Below, one piece after another: positions 34,647 through 43,299 of a stretch of DNA of 64,000 nucleotides. The DNA lies in contig JBGCFI010000033.1 in NCBI GenBank assembly GCA_045106855.1, positions 62,001-126,000 of the forward strand. Reading direction: 5' to 3'. The notes beneath the pieces are model-generated. The model did no database searches. It had not been told where the DNA came from and was given only the letters and a program-made list of their open reading frames with translations. A program made the translations under genes and the position numbers. Each line of letters starts with the position of its first letter. The first letter of the stretch is position 1. The DNA comes from Granulosicoccus sp045106855. Lineage in GTDB: Bacteria; Pseudomonadota; Gammaproteobacteria; Granulosicoccales; Granulosicoccaceae.

Positions 34647-34842
34647 AACAATTACTCCATTCGGTCGATAAAAGTCGCCAATTGTCTGTAAATATGCTCA
34701 TTTTGATGCTATCTTTCACCTTTAGGCAGTGTTGTGTACAAACGTTGTCCTAATTTCAAGATCCGTTGCCAATCGCCTGTTAGCCGCAAGGTTTCTTGTG
34801 GCTGGATGTCAGTTGGACCGCTAACCGTCAGGAGTCGGAAGT

Positions 34843-35304
34843 ATGTCACAGGTATTGGTGCTTAACGGCCCAAATCTTAATCTGTTAGGCACACGAGAGC
34901 CCGAAAAATACGGCAAGCTTTCCCTTGCGGATATTGAAAGAGAGCTCTACCGGCAGGCTCAGGAAACAGCAACTACTATTGAGTTTTTTCAAAGCAACAG
35001 TGAAGGCGCGCTCATAGACAGGGTGCACAAGGCTGGTGCAGACGGTGTGGGCGTCGCGATCATTAACCCCGCGGGCTACACCCATACCAGCGTTCCGCTG
35101 CGAGACGCTTTTCTCGGGGTCGCCTTGCCACTGATTGAGGTTCATCTGTCCAATATCTATCAGCGCGAACCGTTCCGCCATCATTCGTATTTTTCAGATA
35201 TTGCCATCGGAACGCTCGCAGGCTTTGGTGCGTCAGGCTACAACATGGCGCTTAGCGCCGCGGTGGCTTACCTGCACGACGCAGCTCAGAAAAATAATCC
35301 ATAA
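34843..35304 (+). CDS. aroQ: Type II 3-dehydroquinate dehydratase AroQ
   Basis: AroQ converts 3-dehydroquinate to 3-dehydroshikimate, the third step of the shikimate pathway, as a dodecamer. Signatures are VLNGPNLNLLGTREPEKYG with the catalytic Tyr, FFQSNSEGALIDRVH, IINPAGYTHTSVPLRDA and EVHLSNIYQREPFRHHSY. The length of 153 residues is normal. A GGAG ribosome site lies eight bases before the ATG. It is the first gene of aroQ-accB-accC-prmA, a grouping common in gammaproteobacteria; AroE, the next enzyme, is encoded at 46896. Confidence 0.97.
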   Translation: MSQVLVLNGPNLNLLGTREPEKYGKLSLADIERELYRQAQETATTIEFFQSNSEGALIDRVHKAGADGVGVAIINPAGYTHTSVPLRDAFLGVALPLIEVHLSNIYQREPFRHHSYFSDIAIGTLAGFGASGYNMALSAAVAYLHDAAQKNNP

Positions 35305-35349
35305 ACAATTTAACAAGAGCCATTACGGGCTCTGCCAAGGGAAACGCTC

Positions 35350-35817
35350 ATGGATATCCGTAAGATCAAAAAACTGATCGAATTACTCGAAGATTCGGAC
35401 GTATCCGAGATCGAAATAGTCGAGGGTGAAGAATCAGTGCGCATTGCCCGGAATAGTGGCGTAACAATGGCGCCCCAGGCTCCGATGGTTAATTACGCGC
35501 CCGCGCCCGGCCCGGCAAACGCACCCGCCGCTGCGGCGCCCGCTGCACCGGCAAGCGCGCCAGCCGATGAGCTGTTGCCGCCCGGTAACATCATGGAGTC
35601 GCCAATGGTAGGAACGTTCTATCGTTCGTCATCGCCAACGTCAAAAGCCTTCATAGAAATCGGACAGACTGTTAACAAGGGTGACACTTTGTGCATTATT
35701 GAAGCTATGAAAATCATGAATCAGATTGAATCCGAGACCAGCGGTACGGTGCGAGCCATTTTGGTCGAGGATGGTCAGCCGGTGGAATACGGTGAACCAC
35801 TTATCGTGATCGATTAG
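35350..35817 (+). CDS. accB: Biotin carboxyl carrier protein AccB
   Basis: AccB carries the biotin of acetyl-CoA carboxylase. The N-terminal helix (MDIRKIKKLIELLEDSDVSEIEI) is typical. A flexible Ala/Pro-rich linker (about 45-75) leads to the biotinyl domain starting at SPMVGTFYRSSSP, with the biotinylated Lys in EAMKIMNQIE. The length of 155 residues matches the family. It lies 45 bases after aroQ and 13 bases before accC; AccB and AccC form the biotin carboxylase half of the complex. Confidence 0.97.
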   Translation: MDIRKIKKLIELLEDSDVSEIEIVEGEESVRIARNSGVTMAPQAPMVNYAPAPGPANAPAAAAPAAPASAPADELLPPGNIMESPMVGTFYRSSSPTSKAFIEIGQTVNKGDTLCIIEAMKIMNQIESETSGTVRAILVEDGQPVEYGEPLIVID

Positions 35818-35830
35818 GCGGGCCTTATCG

Positions 35831-37183
35831 ATGGAAACCCCTATCAAGAAAATCCTGATTGCTAATCGCGGTGAGATTGCACTGCGAATCATGCGATGCT
35901 GTCGAGACCTTGGCATCCAGACGGTGGCTGTCTATTCAACAGCTGACCGCGATCTGAAACACGTACGGCTTGCGGACGAAGCTGTCTGTATCGGTCCGCC
36001 TCCATCAACGAAAAGTTACCTGAATGTTCCGGCCATTATCAGTGCCGCGGAGATCACCCGGTCGGAGGCGATCCACCCGGGCTATGGGTTCCTGTCTGAG
36101 AATGCAGATTTCGCAGAACGGGTTGAATCCAGTGGCTTTAAATTCATAGGCCCTACCTCGGATGTCATTCGCATTATGGGGGACAAGGTTGCAGCGATAG
36201 CCGAGATGAAAGCTGCCGGAGTACCTTGTGTGCCTGGAAGCGATGGGCCTCTGGGCGATGATTTTCCGACCAATCTGAAACTGGCTAATGAGATTGGCTA
36301 TCCGATAATTATCAAGGCCGCCGGTGGCGGCGGTGGACGTGGCATGCGGGTTGTACGCTCTGACGATGAGTTGGAAGAGTCCATTGCCATGACCCAGAGC
36401 GAAGCGGGAACAGCCTTTGGTAACCCGATTGTCTACATGGAGAAATTTCTCGAAACTCCGAGACATATCGAATTCCAGGTAGTTTGTGATGAGCACGGCA
36501 ACGCCATACATCTTGGTGAGCGTGATTGCTCCATGCAACGACGTCATCAGAAAGTTGTCGAGGAAGCGCCTGCTCCCGGTATCGATGAGGCAACTCGTAA
36601 TGAGATGGGAGCCCGCTGTGTCGCCGCCTGTCAACGCATCGGTTACCGAGGCGTAGGTACGTTTGAGTTTCTGTACGAAAAGGGCAACTTCTACTTTATC
36701 GAAATGAACACTCGCGTACAGGTCGAACACCCGGTGACAGAAATGATCACGGGTGTTGATATTATCAAGGAGCAGATTTTTGCCGCCGAGGGACGCAAAC
36801 TTCGCTACAAACAAGAAGATATCCGAATAAACGGCCATGCCTTCGAATGTAGAATCAATGCCGAAGATCCAGTCACCTTCATGCCATCACCCGGCACGAT
36901 AAGCCGCTACCATCCGGCAGGTGGTCTAGGTGTCAGGGTTGAGACTCACATCTACGCAGGTTACAAAGTTCCTCCACATTACGATTCCATGATTGCCAAG
37001 CTGGTTGTGGCGGGCAACACGCGAGAATCTGCGCTGGCGCGCATGCGAGGTGCGCTCAGCGAAGTTTTCATCGATGGAATAAAGACCAACATTCCTCTGC
37101 ATATTGACATCTTCAATGACAGCGCGTTTCAGGAGGGCGGGACCAATATTCATTACCTGGAGAAGAAGCTGGGTCTTGACTGA
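35831..37183 (+). CDS. accC: Biotin carboxylase AccC
   Basis: AccC is the ATP-grasp biotin carboxylase of acetyl-CoA carboxylase; it carboxylates biotin on AccB with bicarbonate and ATP. Motifs in the 450 residues are ILIANRGEIALRIMRCCRD at the start, IHPGYGFLSENADFAE, the glycine-rich ATP lid IIKAAGGGGGRGMR, the catalytic region RDCSMQRRHQKVVEEAPAP, and EMNTRVQVEHPVTEMITG. The stop overlaps the prmA start (TGATG), so translation is coupled. Confidence 0.98.
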   Translation: METPIKKILIANRGEIALRIMRCCRDLGIQTVAVYSTADRDLKHVRLADEAVCIGPPPSTKSYLNVPAIISAAEITRSEAIHPGYGFLSENADFAERVESSGFKFIGPTSDVIRIMGDKVAAIAEMKAAGVPCVPGSDGPLGDDFPTNLKLANEIGYPIIIKAAGGGGGRGMRVVRSDDELEESIAMTQSEAGTAFGNPIVYMEKFLETPRHIEFQVVCDEHGNAIHLGERDCSMQRRHQKVVEEAPAPGIDEATRNEMGARCVAACQRIGYRGVGTFEFLYEKGNFYFIEMNTRVQVEHPVTEMITGVDIIKEQIFAAEGRKLRYKQEDIRINGHAFECRINAEDPVTFMPSPGTISRYHPAGGLGVRVETHIYAGYKVPPHYDSMIAKLVVAGNTRESALARMRGALSEVFIDGIKTNIPLHIDIFNDSAFQEGGTNIHYLEKKLGLD

Positions 37184-38124
37184 TGGCCATCGATGACAGT
37201 TCGCCAGAGGATTGGCTTGAAGTCAGCGTAGCTGGTACACAGTCGTCGGTAGAGTCGCTGGAGGAGTGGTTATTCGCGGCTGGAGCGTTGTCCGTGACAC
37301 TCAGCGACGCGATAGACGATGAGCAACTCGTCCACGCCGTGTTGGAACCTGCTCCGGGAGAGGTCAGATTGTGGGACGAGATCACGCTAGTCGGGCTGTT
37401 TGCGCAAGGCAGCTCTGAACAGCAAGTCCATGAAGCGCTTCGTCTGGCGGCAGACGAAAACGGAGTCAAAACGCCTTCATACCGGTTCAAGAAGTTGCAG
37501 GACCAGGTTTGGGAGCGAACATGGATGGACACTTTCAAGCCTATGCGCTTTGGCCACCGATTGTGGATCTGCCCCACACAATCAGAGCCTGTCGAGCCTG
37601 ATCATGTCACTATCAGACTCGACCCGGGTATGGCGTTTGGCACCGGTACCCATGCGACAACGGCCCAGTGCCTGCAATGGCTCGGTGAGCACACGCTGAC
37701 TGATCTTCAACCTTTGCGCGATAAAACTGTAATCGACTTCGGTTGCGGATCTGGTGTTTTGGCTATTGCGGGGTTATTACTTGGTGCGACACGTGCATGG
37801 GCTGTTGATATCGACCAGCAAGCTCTGCAGGCAACTGCGGAAAATGCTGATACAAATGGGGTTTCGGAGAGATTGATAGTGGGTCTGCCGGATATTCTCA
37901 GTGGTGTCAAAGCAGATATCGTGATGGCCAATATATTATTTCAACCGTTGATCGAACTCGCAGACGTGGTCTCTGCAAACGTGGTTGAGGGCGGATCTCT
38001 GGTCATGTCAGGCATTCTGGAAGAACAGATGGAGCCGCTCCGCATGCGCTACAATGAGTCTTTCATGTTTACCGCGGACCGCGCCTTTGAAGGCTGGGCA
38101 CTGATGACCGCGATTCGGCGGTAA
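37183..38124 (+). CDS. prmA: Ribosomal protein L11 methyltransferase PrmA
   Basis: PrmA trimethylates ribosomal protein L11. The 313-residue protein has the N-terminal substrate-binding part with PEDWLEVSV and the LQDQVWERTWMDTFKPMRFG linker. The Rossmann SAM domain follows, with RLDPGMAFGTGTHATT, VIDFGCGSGVLAIA and the catalytic-loop-like MANILFQPLIEL. Its place after accC is a widespread gammaproteobacterial arrangement, and its start overlaps the accC stop by one base. Confidence 0.96.
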   Translation: MAIDDSSPEDWLEVSVAGTQSSVESLEEWLFAAGALSVTLSDAIDDEQLVHAVLEPAPGEVRLWDEITLVGLFAQGSSEQQVHEALRLAADENGVKTPSYRFKKLQDQVWERTWMDTFKPMRFGHRLWICPTQSEPVEPDHVTIRLDPGMAFGTGTHATTAQCLQWLGEHTLTDLQPLRDKTVIDFGCGSGVLAIAGLLLGATRAWAVDIDQQALQATAENADTNGVSERLIVGLPDILSGVKADIVMANILFQPLIELADVVSANVVEGGSLVMSGILEEQMEPLRMRYNESFMFTADRAFEGWALMTAIRR

Positions 38125-38126
38125 TT

Positions 38127-39470
38127 TTGGATATGGGCAACAGTTCCAACAAGCACAATTATTTGGCGCTCGAAACAGACGTTATTGATGAGGGCTCGGA
38201 AGGTAATCCGCTGGAAGACAATGCAGCCAATACCGCGGTAGGTAATCCGGAACAGGATTTCGGCGTTGATCACGGCTTGGCGCAGCCACAGACTCGCTGC
38301 GCCAATTGCCAGACCGTGTTCGAGGTCTCGTCCGAATTACTCGCCTCTAACGACACGCGTGTGCGCTGTGGTGAGTGCCTCAGTATATTTGATGCATTGA
38401 TCAATCTACGTCAGGATGGTCCTGCTATCGACGACGATGGTGTTCTCGTTGATGACGATGGCAATTATGTTGACGTTGATGGGAATTACATCAGTGCAAT
38501 AGCTGACGCTACTGCAGATTCCACAGGGCTCAATGACGGAACTGAAGATGTCCGCTCAGACGCCGGCACAATGCGCGGTGATGCTTCAACCCTGGATGTT
38601 ACTTATTCTGATTTTGACCTGTTCTCCGGTGAAGCAAGCCTGCCTGATGTTGCCTACTTTGATCAGACACAGGACTTGAGTAGCCTGCGTTTTGATGAGC
38701 CAGATGGCGATGAAACGTTTAGCGATACGTTGTTTGCACATGACATGACCATAAAGGCGTCAGAGTTTGATGAGCAGGCGGCAGAACAATCTCCGGCACT
38801 GGAACCAAGTGCGCTTGATACGAAAGTAGATTTCGTTACCGACGACTTGCAGCGTGATCCAGTGGTGTTTGCTTATCGTGATCCTGGTGCTTTGCAAGCT
38901 GATCACGAATCGGTCCCTGAACCGGATGTTGCTGATGATTTGAAGGTTGTCCCGGAGCCCGCTGACGACGTTGAGCTGGCCTCCTTATCGACAAGCAAGA
39001 CATCCGGCTCCTGGTTAATGCGCGTGTTTATCGTGTTATTGATTGTTGTTGTCTCAGCGGGACTTTATGCTTACAAAAGTCGGGATGTCCTGTTGCAGAA
39101 TCCGGAAATTCGCCCCTGGGCAGCGAAAGCTTGTTCGTGGGTCGGTTGCGAGCTTAGACCGCTCGTCAGTCTTGCTGCTTTAAAACCGATGAAGCGAGCT
39201 GTGTTCGCCCATCCAACCATTGAAAACGCGTTAGTGATAGATCTTGCTTTTATGAATCAGGCGTGGTTCGACCAGCCGTATCCGGTGTTGGAAATCAGCT
39301 TGACAGACAGTCTTGGAGGGCTGGTGGTACGAAACAATGTGACACCTGCCGAATACCTTGACGGCTGGCAGTCACAAGATCTGTTTTCAGCAGGCGAACG
39401 TCTTGATCTGAGTCTTACGGTTGAAGATCCCGGACAAACCGCTACCTCTTTCGAATTGAAATTCCGCTAG
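38127..39470 (+). CDS. Zinc-ribbon DUF3426 membrane protein
   Basis: The 447-residue protein starts with about 55 polar residues, then an MJ0042-type zinc ribbon with two Cys pairs (CANC near 58 and CGEC near 82). An acidic, low-complexity segment follows, in which D-D-D-G and D-G-N-Y motifs repeat (100-130) within about 200 residues rich in Asp, Glu and Ser. One membrane helix lies near 293-313 (VFIVLLIVVVSAGLYAY), and a C-terminal DUF3426 domain covers about 330-447. The function of the family is unknown. It starts two bases after prmA at a TTG; an ATG two codons later (38133) is also possible. An inner-membrane protein with a cytoplasmic zinc ribbon is the likely topology. Confidence 0.85.
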   Translation: MDMGNSSNKHNYLALETDVIDEGSEGNPLEDNAANTAVGNPEQDFGVDHGLAQPQTRCANCQTVFEVSSELLASNDTRVRCGECLSIFDALINLRQDGPAIDDDGVLVDDDGNYVDVDGNYISAIADATADSTGLNDGTEDVRSDAGTMRGDASTLDVTYSDFDLFSGEASLPDVAYFDQTQDLSSLRFDEPDGDETFSDTLFAHDMTIKASEFDEQAAEQSPALEPSALDTKVDFVTDDLQRDPVVFAYRDPGALQADHESVPEPDVADDLKVVPEPADDVELASLSTSKTSGSWLMRVFIVLLIVVVSAGLYAYKSRDVLLQNPEIRPWAAKACSWVGCELRPLVSLAALKPMKRAVFAHPTIENALVIDLAFMNQAWFDQPYPVLEISLTDSLGGLVVRNNVTPAEYLDGWQSQDLFSAGERLDLSLTVEDPGQTATSFELKFR

Positions 39471-39764
39471 TCATTACACCCGGCTGCATTATTTGTCTAC
39501 TTCAAGATGTTGTGCCACTTAATTTAAAAATGACTCTTGCAACGTCTTATAGGCTTTGCTTTATAGGCTTTGCTGCCAGCATGAGGTGAGCTGGTGTTTG
39601 TAACTCATTGTTAAAGCATAATTTCCACGAACCTCAGGCAGGCCATTTCAATCATTTGGCGAGTGACTCTGTGGAAATTTGTATCAACTGCTGTTGCCCT
39701 ATACGGTACTTTTAAATCCTTACATGGTTTAGGATATACGGCCGGGTTAAATCAGCGTGCTGCA
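39471..39764. other. Intergenic region before dusB, with a 14-bp tandem duplication
   Basis: These 294 bases precede dusB-fis and probably hold the operon promoter, which I cannot pinpoint. TTATAGGCTTTGCT is present twice in direct contact, at 39547-39560 and 39561-39574. The frame of dusB stays open back to a GTG at 39663, but the conserved dusB start lies at 39765, so the 39663-39764 stretch is taken as leader. Confidence 0.5.
39547..39574 (+). repeat. 14-bp perfect tandem duplication
   Basis: Two adjacent identical copies of TTATAGGCTTTGCT stand upstream of dusB. It may be a recent slippage product. No function is implied. Confidence 0.8.
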
Positions 39765-40754
39765 ATGATAGAGATAGGAACACACGTTATTGAGAACCCC
39801 GTGTTCCTGGCACCCATGGCTGGCGTTACCGACCGTCCTTTTAGAGAAGCATGTACCCGGCAGGGAGCAGGCTATGCTGCCTCGGAGATGATTTCGAGCG
39901 ATACCCTTTTGTACGCAACGGCAAAGACAAGACATCGTATTGTGCGAGCTGACAACGCTGTTCCGCATGCAGTGCAAATAGCGGGCTCTGAACCACGGGC
40001 AATGGCAGAAGCCGCTGCTTTGAACGTTGCACATGGTGCCCAGATCATCGACATCAACATGGGGTGTCCGGCAAAGAAAGTGTGCAACAGGCAGGCGGGC
40101 TCTGCCTTGCTCGAATCTCCCGATCTGGTAAGAGATATTCTAAGGGCCGTGGTGGCAGCGGTTGATGTTCCAGTGACTCTCAAGATACGCACAGGACCAA
40201 CACCGGCAACGCGCAACGGCGTCCAGATCGCAAAGCTGGCGCAAAGTGAGGGTATTGCCTGTCTTGCCGTTCACGGGCGAACACGAAGCGACAAGTTTCG
40301 CGGCAAGGCCGAGTACGACACCATTGCAGCAATCGTAGATAGTGTCACCATACCGGTTATCGCCAACGGTGATATCTGCAATAGTGATGATGCGCTTGAC
40401 GTACTGTCTTACACGGGAGCAGCCGGCATCATGATCGGACGAGCAGCGCAAGGTAACCCATGGATATTCAGAGAGATCACCGCTCGTTTATCTGGACACA
40501 ATATTCCGCCGCGCCCGTCTATCGATGAAATAGGCCAGACATTGATCACGCATTTGCAGGGTTGCCATGAACTATACGGCGAATATCGTGGGGTGCGGAT
40601 AGCGCGCAAACACATTGCCTGGTACTGCAAGGGAATTCGCAATGCGGCATCGTTTCGTCAATTTATCAATCACGTCGAAGAACCGGCAGAACAACTAAAA
40701 TGTGTCGAAAATTTCTTCGATCGACCAGAGTGCTATGAGGAGGTAGCGGCTTGA
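39765..40754 (+). CDS. dusB: tRNA-dihydrouridine synthase DusB
   Basis: DusB reduces uridine to dihydrouridine in the D-loop of tRNA using FMN and NADPH. From the ATG at 39765 the protein has 329 residues, near the E. coli length (321). Motifs are NPVFLAPMAGVTDRPFRE at the start, IDINMGCPAKKVCNRQAGSALL with the catalytic Cys, VPVTLKIRTGP, LAVHGRTRS and VIANGDICN with GAAGIMIGRAAQGNPWIF. An in-frame GTG 34 codons upstream would add a non-conserved leader, so ATG is preferred. It overlaps the fis start by a few bases, the usual dusB-fis operon of gammaproteobacteria. Confidence 0.95.
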   Translation: MIEIGTHVIENPVFLAPMAGVTDRPFREACTRQGAGYAASEMISSDTLLYATAKTRHRIVRADNAVPHAVQIAGSEPRAMAEAAALNVAHGAQIIDINMGCPAKKVCNRQAGSALLESPDLVRDILRAVVAAVDVPVTLKIRTGPTPATRNGVQIAKLAQSEGIACLAVHGRTRSDKFRGKAEYDTIAAIVDSVTIPVIANGDICNSDDALDVLSYTGAAGIMIGRAAQGNPWIFREITARLSGHNIPPRPSIDEIGQTLITHLQGCHELYGEYRGVRIARKHIAWYCKGIRNAASFRQFINHVEEPAEQLKCVENFFDRPECYEEVAA

Positions 40755-41209
40755 ATATGACGTCAATCAAACAAAAGAAAAAAAGCCCCGCTCAATCCCG
40801 TGGAATCCATACTAACAATGATGCCCAAAGACCCGGAAAACTGAAAACTTCAACATCAACTAGACGAAACGGCACCAAGCCGCCTGCGTCCTCAAGCGGT
40901 GCCGCGGCCAGCGATAAAAACTCTACTCAGCGATCCTCGCGCATGAGGACCGCTTCTCCGGATGCTGTTGGTGCAAGCGGAAATCGTACGGCTATCGAGA
41001 AATGCGTGCAGAATGAGCTGCGACGTTATTTCGATATGCTGGACGGTGAAGAGCCTGCGAATCTGTACAGGATGGTGATGAGACAGGCAGAGTGTGCGCT
41101 GATCAGTATGGTTATGGAAGAGTGTCGAGGCAATCAGACCCGCGCTTCAGAATGGCTTGGTATCAGCCGTGGCAATCTCAGAACCAAACTTGCCAGTATG
41201 GACAAGTAG
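40751..41209 (+). CDS. fis: Fis-family DNA-binding protein with basic N-terminal extension
   Basis: The last 80 or so residues match Fis: a dimerisation helix region (NLYRMVMRQAECALISMVMEE) and a C-terminal helix-turn-helix GNQTRASEWLGISRGNLRTKL. E. coli Fis has 98 residues; here 152 are encoded from the TTG at 40751 (ATG 40757 is also in frame). The extra 70 or so residues are low complexity and rich in Lys, Arg, Ser and Thr. An internal ATG at 40943 would give an 88-residue protein close to ordinary Fis, but has no visible ribosome site. Fis bends DNA, stimulates rRNA promoters and shapes the nucleoid. The dusB-fis order supports the assignment. Confidence 0.85.
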   Translation: MNMTSIKQKKKSPAQSRGIHTNNDAQRPGKLKTSTSTRRNGTKPPASSSGAAASDKNSTQRSSRMRTASPDAVGASGNRTAIEKCVQNELRRYFDMLDGEEPANLYRMVMRQAECALISMVMEECRGNQTRASEWLGISRGNLRTKLASMDK

Positions 41210-41241
41210 ACCGTTTATCAATAAATAAAGAGCAAATCAAA

Positions 41242-42822
41242 TTGGATTTAAGTGCTTGTGCCTTAATCAGTGTTTCCGACAAACGTGACATAGAAATTCT
41301 TGCCAGAGCTTTTGTTAAAGCGGGTATACGTCTGCTTTCGACGGGAGGTACTGCAACGGCATTGCGCGACGCAGGACTTGAGGTGACGGATGTGTCAGAG
41401 CATACAGGGGCTGCTGAAATGATGGCAGGCCGTGTAAAGACCCTGCACCCTGTTGTTCATGGAGGCATATTGGCCCGCCGCGGCGTTGATGAAGACGTCA
41501 TGAAGGACAGAGGCATTGCGCCAATCGATTACGTTGTCGTCAACCTTTACCCATTCGAAGCCACTATTGCCCAAGAGGGTGTCAGTTTTGCCGATGCTAT
41601 CGAGAATATTGATATTGGCGGACCGGCAATGGTGCGCTCGGCTGCTAAAAATCACGCTTCGGTCACCATTGTAACTGACCCTTCAGATTACTCTCGTGTT
41701 ATCGAATCATTGGATGTAGATAAACGCAATACTAGTGCATTGCGGCTGGATCTGGCTGTCAAGGCATTTGAACACACCGCAAAATATGATGGAATTATCG
41801 CTGGCTATCTGGGCAAGCGAATCGGTGAAAACTCGCATGAAGATCCAGCCGGGTTTGCACGCACACTGAATGTCCAATTGAGGCTGGAGACTACTTTGCG
41901 TTATGGTGAAAATCCCCACCAGACTGCTGCTTTCTATTCAGAAGTGAATCCAGCTGCCGGCACAATCGCCGGTTCTGAGCTACGTCAAGGCAAGGCCATG
42001 TCCTATAACAACGTAATGGATGCGGATGCTGCGCTTGCCTGCGTTACGCAGTTCCGGGACGATCATGCTTGTGTCATCGTAAAGCACGCTAACCCTTGTG
42101 GTGTAGCCGTGGCAGGCAGCCAGATGGAGGCCTATGACAACGCCTACAAAACTGATCCGACATCCGCTTTCGGTGGCATCATTGCCTTTAATCAACGACT
42201 TCAGGCAGATACGGTCAGTTCGATTCTGGGCCGACAGTTTGTGGAAGTTATTATAGCGCCCGGTATATATCCGGATGCGCTAGCCCTGCTTGTGTCCAAG
42301 CCTAATGTGCGGGTACTAGACTGTCATTCGCTGGCTCCCGTTCAAGCGCAAGGTGCAACACAACAATATCGCCCGGTATCCGGAGGCTTGCTGGTACAGG
42401 ATGAAGATTTGCTGGAAGTGAGTCTGTCGGATTGTCGAGTGGTCAGTAAGCGCCAGCCAAGCTCGCAGGAGCTTGCCGATCTTCTGTTTACATGGCGTGT
42501 CGCAAAACACGTCAAGTCAAACGCGATAGTCTACGGGCGCAACAATTCTACGGTCGGTGTCGGTGCCGGACAGATGAGTCGTGTTTACTCTGCACGTATC
42601 GCTGGAATCAAGGCCGCTGATGAGGGGCTGGACGTGCGCGGTGCCGTGATGGCATCCGATGCGTTTTTTCCATTCCGCGATGGTATCGACAACGCAGCAG
42701 AGGTTGGAATTCGTGCTGTCATCCAGCCGGGTGGTTCCAAAAACGATGACCAGGTAATAGCTGCAGCGGATGAGCACGACCTGGCAATGTTGTTTACTGG
42801 GGTCAGGCACTTCCGGCACTAA
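41242..42822 (+). CDS. purH: Bifunctional AICAR transformylase/IMP cyclohydrolase PurH
   Basis: PurH performs the last two steps of IMP synthesis. The N-terminal cyclohydrolase domain begins ALISVSDKRDIEILARAF and contains LLSTGGTA, GRVKTLHPVVHGGIL and NIDIGGPAMVRSAAKNH. The transformylase domain holds LRYGENPHQTAAFY, MSYNNVMDADAALACV, KHANPCGVAVA and the C-terminal DAFFPFRDGID. The frame is open upstream into fis, but homology starts just after TTG 41242, which has AAAGAG nine bases before it; this gives 526 residues against 529 in E. coli. The upstream in-frame part would overlap fis and looks non-coding. Its place after fis suggests cotranscription. Confidence 0.94.
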   Translation: MDLSACALISVSDKRDIEILARAFVKAGIRLLSTGGTATALRDAGLEVTDVSEHTGAAEMMAGRVKTLHPVVHGGILARRGVDEDVMKDRGIAPIDYVVVNLYPFEATIAQEGVSFADAIENIDIGGPAMVRSAAKNHASVTIVTDPSDYSRVIESLDVDKRNTSALRLDLAVKAFEHTAKYDGIIAGYLGKRIGENSHEDPAGFARTLNVQLRLETTLRYGENPHQTAAFYSEVNPAAGTIAGSELRQGKAMSYNNVMDADAALACVTQFRDDHACVIVKHANPCGVAVAGSQMEAYDNAYKTDPTSAFGGIIAFNQRLQADTVSSILGRQFVEVIIAPGIYPDALALLVSKPNVRVLDCHSLAPVQAQGATQQYRPVSGGLLVQDEDLLEVSLSDCRVVSKRQPSSQELADLLFTWRVAKHVKSNAIVYGRNNSTVGVGAGQMSRVYSARIAGIKAADEGLDVRGAVMASDAFFPFRDGIDNAAEVGIRAVIQPGGSKNDDQVIAAADEHDLAMLFTGVRHFRH

Positions 42823-42840
42823 TGGTTCTGGCACTAACGG
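42811..42840 (+). repeat. 15-bp imperfect tandem duplication over the purH stop
   Basis: TTCCGGCACTAATGG and TTCTGGCACTAACGG lie head to tail with two differences. The purH stop TAA is in the first copy and an identical in-frame TAA is in the second. It looks like a small duplication at the gene end with no effect on the protein. Confidence 0.7.
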
Positions 42841-42855
42841 TTTGAGCACAAACTG

Positions 42856-43299
42856 TCAGCCGCTGTATAACCAGACAAATCCAGCGTTGTAAGCCATGTG
42901 CAAAACAATGGATGCGTGGATGTTTGCGTACCTGTCCCGCATCCAGCCAAATACTAGTGAAGGGAAAAAAACCAGTGCTGCCATAAGTGGTGGTTGATTG
43001 ATAAGATGCGTCGCAGCGAACAAAATCGATGTAAGAACATTTGCTATCGATAGACCAGCTATCGAGCGCTTTAAAAAGAGCTTAGTGAGCAGTGCCGGTT
43101 GCAAAACACCGCGAAACACATACTCCTCCACTACCGGGTAGAGTAAAACCACCCACAGTAGCGTGCCCCACGGAGCAGGACCGTCACGAAGCGGCACTCC
43201 CAGTTGGAACATCAAGAGCCAACACAAAGGCCCCAGAGACAGAGCCAGCCAGAATGGCCATTCCTGCCAGAAGACAATATCAGTTGTTTGGGATTTCAA
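42856..43299 (-). CDS. CPBP-family intramembrane metalloprotease-like protein
   Basis: This 147-residue integral membrane protein has four or so helices and the CPBP/Abi (CAAX-protease-like) signatures: E-E-x-x-x-R in VVEEYVFRGVLQ near residue 57, F-x-x-x-H in LFAATHLIN near 95, and a closing H-x-x-x-N in LHMAYNAGFV near 134. All candidate catalytic Glu/His residues are present, although the protein is shorter than most of the family (200 or more residues). The start is a TTG at 43299, overlapping the end of the upstream ompA-family gene by 20 bases, so it is probably co-expressed with it. Its role may be peptide or prenyl-protein processing or bacteriocin self-immunity; this cannot be told from the sequence. 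Confidence 0.8.
   Translation of the reverse strand: MKSQTTDIVFWQEWPFWLALSLGPLCWLLMFQLGVPLRDGPAPWGTLLWVVLLYPVVEEYVFRGVLQPALLTKLFLKRSIAGLSIANVLTSILFAATHLINQPPLMAALVFFPSLVFGWMRDRYANIHASIVLHMAYNAGFVWLYSG

Noticed and set aside
36005..36838. 277-codon minus-strand frame opposite accC
   Set aside because: accC is unmistakable on the plus strand in this stretch; the antisense product matches nothing I recognise.
41092..41241. Upstream extension of the purH frame into fis
   Set aside because: It overlaps fis out of frame and lacks similarity to the PurH N terminus; the TTG at 41242 fits the family.
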